Origin: Polaromonas sp. JS666
GTDB lineage: Bacteria; Pseudomonadota; Gammaproteobacteria; Burkholderiales; Burkholderiaceae_C
Direction of reading: 5' to 3'
Assembly: GCF_900103405.1 (NCBI RefSeq)
Contig: NZ_FNHX01000008.1
Location: forward strand, 1-64,000
Length of the DNA stretch: 64,000 bases
In this document: positions 1 through 6,715 of the stretch, one piece after another
Numbering within the stretch: position 1 is the first letter of the stretch
How the letters are laid out: the number at the start of each line of letters is the position of its first letter
Notes under the pieces: generated by a model
Told to the model about the DNA's origin: nothing
The model's input: the letters and a program-made list of their open reading frames with translations, nothing else
The model's database searches: none
Position numbers and translations under genes: made by a program

Positions 1-220
1 CTCAAACAACGCCAGCCCTTATCCCTCCTCCGTCTGCGCTGCTCGGCCCAGCCAGGACGGGGAAGTCCGAAATACCAAACACCAAATACAGAACCCCAAT
101 ACAAAACAAGGACACGCCATGGCGTGTCCTTGTGGTTTTCGGTATTGGTATTTTTCTCCCACCCCTTGTGGATGCGCCGAGGAGCGGAGGTTCAGGCGGA
201 TAAGGGATCGCGTTGTTTGA
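1..220. repeat. Large imperfect inverted repeat (palindromic intergenic element)
   Basis: The two halves of this stretch are imperfect reverse complements. The outer arms CTCAAACAACG (1-11) and CGTTGTTTGAG (210-220) match exactly. The inner blocks CCCTTATCC, AATACCAA and the central arms also match. The centre is a perfect 28-bp palindrome at 106-133 (ACAAGGACACGCCA followed by its complement). The element may extend left beyond the window edge. No ORF in it looks real. It resembles a non-autonomous palindromic element or MITE, or a long transcript hairpin. The pairing is directly visible; the mobile nature is inference. Confidence 0.75.
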
Positions 221-414
221 GCGAAGCGAGTTTAGCGAGACCCCGCCTGAACCGAGCACCGCAGGTTGCCCGCAGCGAAGCGGAGGGACGCAGCAACCAG
301 GGTCGCCTTTTCTTTGGTGACTTTCTTTTGGCGAAGCAAAAGAAAGTTACTTGCCGCCGGGCAACCCCGGCCAGCAGGAGTCAGAGGGGAGCGCCCCGCT
401 GGAGCAAGCCCCGG
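221..414. repeat. Intergenic repeat-like region with strong stem-loop at 317-350
   Basis: This gene-free stretch continues from the large palindrome. At 317-350 a 14-nt arm (GTGACTTTCTTTTG) pairs with CAAAAGAAAGTTAC at 13 of 14 positions around a 6-nt loop. It is followed by a GCCGGGC/GCCCCGGC-rich run. I recall similar CTTTCTTTTG hairpins as dispersed intergenic repeats in Burkholderiales, but could not search. It lies just downstream of the receiver gene (minus strand), so it may also act as that gene's 3' structure or terminator. Confidence 0.5.
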
Positions 415-813
415 CTACTGTGTCGGGGGCAAAACCCCGTCAAGACTATCCGCGTGACGTTGACAGAACCGCACCAACTTCTCCACATCATGCGACTTGT
501 CAAAAATCTCATCCGCGCCTAACTCACGGCAACGCAGCAAGAGATTCTCCTGGTTGTGGCTGGTCAGCACCACGACTTTCTGGCTGGGTTTGCGGCGCTG
601 GCAGTCCTTGAGCACGCCGAAGCCTGAGCCTTCGGTGAGGAACAGGTCGACGATGGCCAGGTCCCAGTCTTCATGGTCGTGTAGCCACAGGCGCGCGCCT
701 GTCTCGGAATCGGCGTGGCCGACAAAACGCAGCGGCGCGATTTCTTCCATGGCTTCAACCAAGGTGTTGCGTATGTCCGGCTTGTCTTCGACAAGAAACG
801 CGTTGATGACCAT
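415..813 (-). CDS. Orphan single-domain response regulator (CheY-like receiver)
   Basis: The 132-residue protein is a bare receiver domain with no output domain. Visible landmarks are the acidic pair E9-D10, the phospho-acceptor D56 in the strand LAIVDLF, the T84-S85 switch position after VVVL, and the invariant Lys106 in the IFDKS segment. A single-domain regulator acts by phosphorelay or protein-protein contact rather than by binding DNA. No histidine kinase is adjacent, so its partner must be encoded elsewhere. It stands alone, with a 200-bp gap from slyD. The motif evidence for the fold is good; the pathway is unknown. Confidence 0.85.
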   Translation of the reverse strand: MVINAFLVEDKPDIRNTLVEAMEEIAPLRFVGHADSETGARLWLHDHEDWDLAIVDLFLTEGSGFGVLKDCQRRKPSQKVVVLTSHNQENLLLRCRELGADEIFDKSHDVEKLVRFCQRHADSLDGVLPPTQ

Positions 814-977
814 GGAGCCCCCGAAGTTAATCCATGAAGTTAGCCGTCATCCCGTGCCCCACCTGTCGTCGGGCTCCTTCGGGATGTGTAGGCTGAGTCC
901 CACTTTAGGACAACGGCCGTCTTTTAGCCGTAACTACGGGTAACGCGGGCAATATTACCGGCCGCCATCCGCCGGCC

Positions 978-995
978 GGTCGCCCGGCGGCGACC
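978..995. terminator. GC-rich stem-loop between slyD and receiver gene
   Basis: GGTCGCC (978-984) pairs perfectly with GGCGACC (989-995) around a CGGC loop, 19 bases beyond the slyD stop. There is no T-tract, so it would be a weak or Rho-assisted end of the slyD transcript at best. Confidence 0.3.
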
Positions 996-1013
996 AGTGG
1001 CGATTTGTAAATA

Positions 1014-1490
1014 TCAGTGGTGGTGGCCGTGCTCGCCGTGGACGTGGCGGTGGGCGATTTCCTCTTCGGAGGCGGCGCGCACGTCGGTCACCTTGAGGGT
1101 AAAACGCAGGGCCTTGCCGGCCAGCGGGTGGTTGCCGTCCAGCATGACGATGTCGCCCTTGATCTTGGTGACATTGAAGACATGCCGGCGGCCGTCTTCG
1201 CCGCGGCCCTCGAGCTGGCCGCCGACCTTGACCCCGGGCGGGAACTGCGTGCGCGGGATGGTCTGCACCAGGCTTTCGTCGCGCAGGCCAAAAGCGTCCT
1301 GCGGCTCCAGCGCCAGCACGGTCTGAAAGCCCGGCTCCTTGCCGTCCAGCGCTTCCTCGATCTTGGGCAGGGTGTTGCCGTAGCCGCCGTGCAGGTAAAC
1401 CATGGGCGCGTTGCTTTGCTCAACCAGCTTGCCCTGGGCGTCCGCCACCTTGTAGCTAAGTGTGACGGCGGTGTCTTTTGCGATTTTCAT
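1014..1490 (-). CDS. slyD: FKBP-type peptidyl-prolyl cis-trans isomerase, SlyD-like
   Basis: This 158-aa cytoplasmic protein is a prolyl isomerase/chaperone. The SlyD signatures are the N-terminal half-FKBP with the P-x-V-Y-L-H-G-G-Y-G loop, the Q-D-A-F-G-L element leading into the insert-in-flap chaperone domain (about residues 70-120), and the return to the FKBP fold at NHPLAGKALRF. The tail is histidine-rich (HRHVHGEHGHHH), as in metal-binding SlyD. The ATG at 1490 was chosen because the homologous region starts there (MKIAKDTAV); an in-frame upstream extension to 1667 looks non-coding. It is monocistronic and divergent from the Rrf2 gene. Confidence 0.92.
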   Translation of the reverse strand: MKIAKDTAVTLSYKVADAQGKLVEQSNAPMVYLHGGYGNTLPKIEEALDGKEPGFQTVLALEPQDAFGLRDESLVQTIPRTQFPPGVKVGGQLEGRGEDGRRHVFNVTKIKGDIVMLDGNHPLAGKALRFTLKVTDVRAASEEEIAHRHVHGEHGHHH

Positions 1491-1665
1491 GGTGTTTTTC
1501 CGGGGTATCCGGGATGCATGTCCCGTACATAAAAGCGCTGATTTTCGCCCAGCCGGCGCCGGCGGGCCGGACGGCAGCGGATTCGGCGGCATTGGCCCCA
1601 GGCCGCGTGGGGCTTTGGGGCGGCCCGGCCGGCGGGCCGCGGCGGTATCTCTAGAATCATGCAAC

Positions 1666-2145
1666 ATGATAAGTTACATGAAATCCAAGGGCCGGCTTTC
1701 GGCCGTGCTGCATGCCCTGCTGCACATGGCCCACCGCGGCGGGCCCATGACGTCGGAGGAACTCGCGGCCTGCCTGCGCACGCATGCGGTGGTGGTGCGC
1801 CGCACCATGGCCGGCCTGCGCGAGGCCGGTTTTGTGGTGTCCGAGCGCGGCCACGGCGGCGGCTGGGTGCTGGCGCGCGACCTGGCTTCGGTCACCTTGC
1901 TGGATGTGCAGATGGCTGTCGGCGATGCCGGCGCTGCGGCGGATGGCGACGGCCCGCATGCCGACGGCTGCGTCATCGAGCAGTCGGTGCAGCGCGCGCT
2001 GGCCGGCAGCCTGCGCGAGGCCGAGGCCTTGCTGATGAAGCGCCTGGGCGAGGTCACGCTGGCCGACCTGTCGGCCGACTTCAACCGCGCCATGGCCGCC
2101 CATGCGGCGCGCCATCTATCGCCGGAGGGCCACCATGCTGCATGA
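1666..2145 (+). CDS. Rrf2-family transcriptional regulator
   Basis: About 159 aa. An N-terminal winged helix (residues 5-70) has the Rrf2 pattern: a hydrophobic first helix (LSAVLHALLHMAH), an E-E-L-A type second helix, and a wing with the R-G-x-G-G-G-W/Y motif (RGHGGGWVLAR). I do not see the three clustered cysteines that hold an Fe-S cluster in IscR or NsrR, so it probably senses by another route. Its last 11 bases overlap the start of the flavoprotein gene, so the two are translationally coupled and it likely regulates that gene. Two ATGs are possible (1666 or 1678); neither has a strong Shine-Dalgarno. Confidence 0.82.
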   Translation: MISYMKSKGRLSAVLHALLHMAHRGGPMTSEELAACLRTHAVVVRRTMAGLREAGFVVSERGHGGGWVLARDLASVTLLDVQMAVGDAGAAADGDGPHADGCVIEQSVQRALAGSLREAEALLMKRLGEVTLADLSADFNRAMAAHAARHLSPEGHHAA

Positions 2146-3064
2146 CGCCATCATTGTGGGCGGCAGCTTTGCCGGCCTGTCCGCCGCGCTGCAGCTGGCG
2201 CGCGCCAGGCGGCAGGTGCTGGTGATAGACGCCGGCCTGCCGCGCAACCGTTTTGCCGCCGAATCGCACGGCGTGCTGGGCCACGACGGCAAGCCGGGCG
2301 AGCAGGTCCTGGCCGAGGCCAGGCAGCAGCTGCAGGCCTACCCGACGGTGCAGCTCTTCAGCGGCCGCGTGAGCCGCGTGGACAGCGGCGAAGCCGGCTT
2401 TGTGGTGGAGGCCGATGAGGGCATGCGCTGGTTCACCGGTCGCCGCCTGCTGCTGGCCACCGGCGTGGCCGACGTGTTGCCCGAAATCCCCGGGCTGCAG
2501 GAACGCTGGGGCAAGACCGTGGTGCACTGCCCGTATTGCCATGGTTACGAGATTGGCGGTGGCGCGGTCGGCGTGCTGGGCGCCGGGCCCATGTCGGTGC
2601 ACCAGGCGCTGCTGTTTGCCGACTGGGGCGAGGTGACGCTGTTCACCCAGGGCGTGGTGCAGCTGTCGCCCGAAGACAGGGGGTCGCTGGCGGCGCGCAA
2701 GGTGAAGGTCGAGGCTTTGCCCATCACCGAACTGCTGGGGGCCGCGCCCGCGCTGGACGGTGTGTTGCTGCAGGACGGCCGCCGGCTGCCGCTCAAGGCG
2801 CTGCTGGTGGGCGCCCAGGTGCGCATGGCCAGCCCGCTGGCCGCGGCGCTGGGCTGCGCCTTTGACGACACGCCCATGGGGCCCGTGGTGCGCGTCGATG
2901 CCTGGGGCCAGACCAGCGTGGCCGGTGTCTATGCGGGTGGCGACATGGCCCGCGTGCCGCACAGCATCACATTTGCCTGCGCGAGTGGTGTGGCGGCCGG
3001 CATAGGCCTGCATGCCTCGCTGGTGATGCAGGACGCGCACAGCGGTGAAACAGCCCCGGCATAG
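2135..3064 (+). CDS. FAD/NAD(P)-dependent oxidoreductase, thioredoxin reductase-like
   Basis: The protein is 309 aa, the usual length for a low-Mr thioredoxin-reductase fold. An FAD-binding GG-S-F-A-G motif lies at residues 8-13. The redox dithiol C-P-Y-C is in the VVHCPYCHG segment near residue 130, followed by a second nucleotide-binding loop (VGVLGAGPMS). The C-terminal FAD motif contains Y-A-G-G-D. The ATG at 2135 follows GGAGG; an earlier in-frame ATG is less likely. It overlaps the Rrf2 gene by 11 bp. The family includes true thioredoxin reductases and many uncharacterised flavoproteins that reduce other partners; no thioredoxin gene is adjacent. Confidence 0.85.
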   Translation: MLHDAIIVGGSFAGLSAALQLARARRQVLVIDAGLPRNRFAAESHGVLGHDGKPGEQVLAEARQQLQAYPTVQLFSGRVSRVDSGEAGFVVEADEGMRWFTGRRLLLATGVADVLPEIPGLQERWGKTVVHCPYCHGYEIGGGAVGVLGAGPMSVHQALLFADWGEVTLFTQGVVQLSPEDRGSLAARKVKVEALPITELLGAAPALDGVLLQDGRRLPLKALLVGAQVRMASPLAAALGCAFDDTPMGPVVRVDAWGQTSVAGVYAGGDMARVPHSITFACASGVAAGIGLHASLVMQDAHSGETAPA

Positions 3065-3155
3065 CGGGCTCGGCTAAAGTGGTTGAAAGCCGCCGCACAG
3101 GCCCCAAGTGCGTTTTTTCAGCCCATTTCGATCCCTCTAACCGCCCCGCTCCGCC

Positions 3156-3803
3156 ATGAACCCCCTGGACACCGTCACCATAGAACTGCTGCCCGCCGGC
3201 GCCACGCCGCGCCAGCTGTTTGTGCTGCTGCACGACGCGGGCGGCTCGGCCGCCGACATGCTGGAGCTGGGCAACCTGCTGGGCGGTGCTTTTCCCGAGG
3301 CCGCCGTGCTGATCCCCGAAGGCCTGACGGGCCCGCATGCCGATGCGGCCGGCGCCGCCGCGGCCGGGCTGGACGATGCGGCGGCCCTGGCCGGGCGCGT
3401 GGAGGCATTGGCCGCCTATTTGCGCGCGCAGCAGCAACGCTTTGAGGTCTTGCAGTCGGACACCGCGCTGGCCGGCTTTGGCGCGGGCGCAAGCCTGGCG
3501 CTGGCGCTCAGCGATGCGCATGACGGCCTGGCGGGGCGATTGTTGTCTTTTGGCGGCGGCTACCAGGTCTGGCCGGCCCGCGCGCCCGCGCTGACCACCC
3601 TGCATTTGCTGCACGGCCAGAACGACGAGGTCGTGCCGCTGGCGCGCACACGCAGCGACTTTGACCACCTGATGGAGCTGGGCGCCGACGCGACCCTGGA
3701 CGTGGCCCGCTCGCTGGGCCATGAGCTGCATCCGGCGCTGATGGACCAGGCGGTGACGCGCTTGCAGACCTGTGTGCCGCTCAGGGCGTGGAAGGCTGTC
3801 TAA
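3156..3803 (+). CDS. YpfH-like alpha/beta hydrolase, nucleophile serine apparently replaced
   Basis: 215 aa, matching the phospholipase/carboxylesterase (YpfH) fold: an oxyanion-type loop V-L-L-H-D-A-G-G near residue 25, an acid in H-G-Q-N-D-E-V-V, and a base in S-L-G-H-E-L-H-P. The nucleophile elbow, normally G-F-S-Q-G, reads G-F-G-A-G-A-S here (codons at about 3475-3494), so Gly sits where the catalytic Ser should be. It may be a pseudo-hydrolase, or the Ser three residues downstream might serve, which would be unusual. It stands alone and converges with the SPOR gene 5 bp away. The start is the ATG at 3156. Confidence 0.75.
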   Translation: MNPLDTVTIELLPAGATPRQLFVLLHDAGGSAADMLELGNLLGGAFPEAAVLIPEGLTGPHADAAGAAAAGLDDAAALAGRVEALAAYLRAQQQRFEVLQSDTALAGFGAGASLALALSDAHDGLAGRLLSFGGGYQVWPARAPALTTLHLLHGQNDEVVPLARTRSDFDHLMELGADATLDVARSLGHELHPALMDQAVTRLQTCVPLRAWKAV

Positions 3804-3808
3804 GCGTT

Positions 3809-4477
3809 TTACTGACAAGCCTGCAACGGCTTGCCTGCCAGCTGCGGCTTGAGCGCTTCCAGCTTGGCCTTGAGCGCCGCATCGGCGGCGGGCAGCTTGA
3901 GCAGCTGGCCGCGCGACTCGGGCCGCTCCAGCACCACCTTGGCGGTGCGCACGCCGCGCGTGGCGGCCTTGGCCAGCTCGCGTTCGGCTTCCGCCTGGGA
4001 GGTGTAGTGGCCCAGTGAGAGGCCGGGCCCCAGCGCGGGATTGACCAGGGCTTCAAAGGACACGCCCAGGCCGCGCAACTCGCTGCGTTTTTTGTTGAGG
4101 GCGTCCTCGCTGTTGTACTTGCCCATGTAGACGATCCAGCGGCCCGGCTCCACGCTGCTTTCCAGCGTCCAGCTGCCGATGGGGAAGCTGCTTTCCAGGC
4201 CGGCGCGCAGCGCGCTGCTTTGCTCGGGGTTGAAGAGGCCGGCCTGCAGGCATTCGGGGGCGGCCTGCGCCGCGGGCGCGGGGCTTGGTTCGTTTTCGAT
4301 CTGGCGCGCCTCGGCGCTTGTGAGCAGCCGCATGGCCTCGGGCCGGATCTGCTGGGCCAGGCGCTGCGGCTCGGCCTGGACGGCCGGGGCAAAACCGTAG
4401 TCGGCCAGCAGGCCGTGGGTCCAGGCGAAGTAGCCGGCATTGGCCAGCAGCAGGGCCAGCACCAGCAGCCTCAGCAT
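3809..4477 (-). CDS. SPOR domain-containing membrane-anchored protein
   Basis: 222 aa. One N-terminal transmembrane helix (about residues 3-20, LRLLVLALLLANAGYFAW) is followed by a low-complexity linker with P and A. A SPOR-like repeat begins near residue 95 (I-G-S-W-T-L-E-S, then G-R-W-I-V-Y-M-G-K-Y and a second half with L-S-L-G-H-Y). SPOR domains bind denuded septal peptidoglycan, so a periplasmic role at the septum or envelope is likely. It overlaps the end of birA by 7 bp and is cotranscribed with it. Confidence 0.78.
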   Translation of the reverse strand: MLRLLVLALLLANAGYFAWTHGLLADYGFAPAVQAEPQRLAQQIRPEAMRLLTSAEARQIENEPSPAPAAQAAPECLQAGLFNPEQSSALRAGLESSFPIGSWTLESSVEPGRWIVYMGKYNSEDALNKKRSELRGLGVSFEALVNPALGPGLSLGHYTSQAEAERELAKAATRGVRTAKVVLERPESRGQLLKLPAADAALKAKLEALKPQLAGKPLQACQ

Positions 4478-5343
4478 GGGCGCGCGCCTTGCGGGTTGTG
4501 GGCCGCCACGGGCCGCACGCTGACTTCGGAACTGGTGATTTCTTTCATGCCAGCCGCAGTATGCACCAGCAGCGCGCCGTTTTCGGCGGCGCCGTGGGCC
4601 GTGCCGGTGGTGCCGTCGGACAGCTGCACGGCCCGGCCCGCGAGCACGTCGCGCGCCGCGAAACGCGCCTGGAAGGGCGCGAAACCGAAGCGCTCAAAGG
4701 CCTGCACCGCCTGCACCAGCGGCGGGATGATGCGCAGCAGCGTGGCCGGCGCGTCGAGTTCGGGCAGCAGTTCCTGCAGGCCGCCGGGCGGGACGGCGGG
4801 CAGGGCCGCCGCCGGGGCCGCGGTATCCAGCGCCACGGCGCGGATGTTGATGCCTATGCCGATGACCACATAACGGATGCCTTCCCAGCTCGCGGTCTCG
4901 ACCAGGATGCCGGCCAGCTTGCGCTCGCCCTGGGGCGTGGACAGCCAGAGGTCGTTGGGCCATTTAAGGCCTATGCGCGGCTTGCCGCCGGGCGCCAGGG
5001 GCTCCAGGCTGTCGGCCACGCTGACACCGGCCACCAGCGACAGGCCCGACCAGTCGGTGGGCGCCAGCGGCAGGCCCAGCGAAAAGGTCAGGCTGTCGCC
5101 GCGCCGGCTTTGCCACTGGCGGCCCAGGCGGCCGCGCCCGGCGGTCTGCTGCTCGGCGACGAGCAGCAATGGCTCGGGACGGGGTTCTACCGTGGGGCTG
5201 CCGCGGAAGCGGCGCATGAGCTCGGTGTTGCTGGAGTCGATCTCGGGCAGCACTTCCACCGTGAAGCCGGGCAGCGAGGGCGCCAGGGCCTCCCAGAGGG
5301 CTTCGGCGGGCCAGCGTAAGGGGGTTGGTGAGGGGGTGCTCAT
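4471..5343 (-). CDS. birA: Biotin--[acetyl-CoA-carboxylase] ligase
   Basis: This 290-aa enzyme makes biotinyl-5'-AMP and transfers biotin to the carboxyl-carrier protein. The signature ligase motifs are present: A-G-R-G-R-L-G-R-Q-W (biotinyl-AMP loop) and L-K-W-P-N-D-L-W, then I-G-I-G-I-N in the core. The protein begins almost directly with the catalytic domain, so it lacks the N-terminal helix-turn-helix of E. coli BirA. It is a group I, non-repressor ligase. It is the first gene of a two-gene unit with the SPOR gene. Confidence 0.93.
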   Translation of the reverse strand: MSTPSPTPLRWPAEALWEALAPSLPGFTVEVLPEIDSSNTELMRRFRGSPTVEPRPEPLLLVAEQQTAGRGRLGRQWQSRRGDSLTFSLGLPLAPTDWSGLSLVAGVSVADSLEPLAPGGKPRIGLKWPNDLWLSTPQGERKLAGILVETASWEGIRYVVIGIGINIRAVALDTAAPAAALPAVPPGGLQELLPELDAPATLLRIIPPLVQAVQAFERFGFAPFQARFAARDVLAGRAVQLSDGTTGTAHGAAENGALLVHTAAGMKEITSSEVSVRPVAAHNPQGARPC

Positions 5344-5392
5344 GAAAGCTCAGGGAGGGTCTGGCCGGCCCTGGGGCTGCTGAAAGACCGGC

Positions 5393-6097
5393 TCAGTCCT
5401 TCTTTTTCTTCTTGGGCTTTTTGTCGGCTTTCTTGTCAGCCTTTTTTTCCGACTTCTTCTTGTCGGCTTTGGCCTCGGCCTTTTTGTCAGCCTTTTTGTC
5501 GGACTTCTTGGTGGACTTTTTCTTGCCCTTGGTTTTTTTCTTGTCCTCGTCCTTGGGCGCCAGCAAGGTGCCGCGGCAGTTCTTGGCGCCGCACCAGCAG
5601 GGGTATTCGGCCAGCAGTTTCTTGGTGTAGGGCGCGTCGATGATCAGGCCGTAGTCGTAGAACAGCTCTTCGCCGGCCTTGATGTTGCGCAGCGCCTTGA
5701 TGAAGACCCGGCCCTCATCCTCGTCGGCTTCGCAGTTGGGCTTGCAGCTGTGGTTGATCCAGCGCGAGGAGTTGCCGCCGTGCTTGGCGTCAATCACATG
5801 GTCTTCGTCGATGTGGAAGTAGAAGGTGTGGTTCGGGTCCTTGGGATCGTGCGGGTGGCGGCGCAGCGCTTCCTTCCAGTTGATGACCTCGCCCACGTAT
5901 TCGATCAGGGTCTCGCCCTCGGCCAGGTCCTGCACGGCGAAAACGCCCTTGCCGTGCACGCCGGAGCGCCGTGTCTGGATACGCCGGCCGTCGGCGGCGG
6001 GCGCCGGCGCGGGGGGCATGGAAGAAAGGGGCGCGATGGGCGCGTTGGCCTGGTTTTTTGACACGGGATATTTTTTTGGTATGGTTAATTCATGCAT
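5393..6097 (-). CDS. SET-domain protein-lysine methyltransferase with lysine-rich tail
   Basis: About 234 aa. The SET core spans roughly residues 35-165: the entry strand GVHGKGVFA, the S-adenosylmethionine/substrate motif N-H-S-C-K-P-N-C, the catalytic F-Y-D-Y-G, and a post-SET C-W-C-G-x-x-x-C cysteine cluster. The last 60 residues are an almost pure K/D/A run (KKADKK-type repeats), like bacterial histone H1-like tails. SET proteins methylate lysines of proteins. The self-attached Lys tail suggests DNA binding or self-modification, which is inference. The start is uncertain: ATG at 6097, GTG at 6064 or ATG at 6019; none has a good ribosome site. Confidence 0.85.
   Translation of the reverse strand: MHELTIPKKYPVSKNQANAPIAPLSSMPPAPAPAADGRRIQTRRSGVHGKGVFAVQDLAEGETLIEYVGEVINWKEALRRHPHDPKDPNHTFYFHIDEDHVIDAKHGGNSSRWINHSCKPNCEADEDEGRVFIKALRNIKAGEELFYDYGLIIDAPYTKKLLAEYPCWCGAKNCRGTLLAPKDEDKKKTKGKKKSTKKSDKKADKKAEAKADKKKSEKKADKKADKKPKKKKKD
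6058..6085 (+). promoter_or_regulatory. Candidate sigma-70 promoter toward tlpA-like/topB
   Basis: A perfect TTGACA (6058-6063) is followed after 16 bp by TATGGT (6080-6085, 4 of 6 matches). It points right toward the TlpA-like gene. If the SET gene starts at 6097, this promoter lies within its first codons and the two transcripts overlap. A TACAAT on the minus strand (6155-6160) is a possible -10 for the SET gene. Confidence 0.4.
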
Positions 6098-6144
6098 GTG
6101 CGCGTGCGCGCGTATGCGTGCGCACCCGCGCGCGTACATGCGCG
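6091..6144. other. Alternating pyrimidine-purine tract (Z-DNA-prone)
   Basis: Bases 6091-6125 alternate pyrimidine and purine without a break for 35 nt (CATGCATGTGCGCG and onward). After two bases, 6127-6144 alternate for another 18 nt. Such CG/CA repeats are the classic Z-DNA-forming type. The tract sits between the divergent SET and TlpA-like genes, where negative supercoiling would build up, and beside a topoisomerase operon. The alternation is directly visible; Z-DNA formation is inference. Confidence 0.7.
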
Positions 6145-6193
6145 AGAAGCCGCTATTGTAGTGATGCATCGTGACGCACCCCTGGAGCCCCTC

Positions 6194-6715
6194 ATGTTCA
6201 AGCGCCGAAACCTGCTGAAGACGACCGCCGCCCTGATGGCCGGGTCGGGCCTGCCGGCGTGGGCCAAGAACGGGGAAAGCCCCCTGCCCAAGGTCGGCAG
6301 CAGCCTGGCTTTGCCGGCCGTGGCGCTGCTGGACGGCAGCGCCTGGAAGCCCGCCGATGTGGGCGGAAAGACGCTTGTGGTGTACTGGTGGGCCAGCTGG
6401 TGCCCTTTTTGCGCGGTGCAATCGCCCCATATAGAAGCGCTGTGGCGGGCTCAGAAGGCCAAGGGGCTGGAGGTGCTGGCGCTGTCCATCGACAAGCAGC
6501 CGGCCGCTGCCGCGGCCTATATGAAGGCCAAGGGCTACAGTTTCCCCGCCGGGATGCTGACGCCGGAAGTCGCCAAGCGCCTGCCCAAGCCGGCTGGCCT
6601 GCCCGTGGTGGTGGTGCTCAAGGTGTCGGCGGACGGCCGTGAAGGCAAAGTCGTATTCGCGGAAAGCGGGGAAATGTTCCCCGAAGATGTAGAAGGTTTG
6701 AAGAAGTACTTATGA
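6194..6715 (+). CDS. TlpA-family thioredoxin-like protein, Tat-exported
   Basis: 173 aa. The N-terminus has a twin-arginine signal (K-R-R-N-L-L-K, then a hydrophobic stretch ending near residue 23 at AWA), so it is probably exported folded to the periplasm. The mature domain is a redoxin fold with the active-site dithiol in WASWCPFC (C-P-F-C). The family reduces or isomerises periplasmic thiols. The ATG at 6194 starts the signal peptide; the longer in-frame reading is not signal-like. Its stop overlaps the topB start by 4 nt (ATGA), so the genes are translationally coupled despite unrelated functions. Confidence 0.87.
   Translation: MFKRRNLLKTTAALMAGSGLPAWAKNGESPLPKVGSSLALPAVALLDGSAWKPADVGGKTLVVYWWASWCPFCAVQSPHIEALWRAQKAKGLEVLALSIDKQPAAAAAYMKAKGYSFPAGMLTPEVAKRLPKPAGLPVVVVLKVSADGREGKVVFAESGEMFPEDVEGLKKYL

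Noticed and set aside
1491..1667. N-terminal extension of SlyD to 1667
   Set aside because: The upstream residues are low-complexity P/G/R and unlike the family. ATG 1490 begins the conserved FKBP region.
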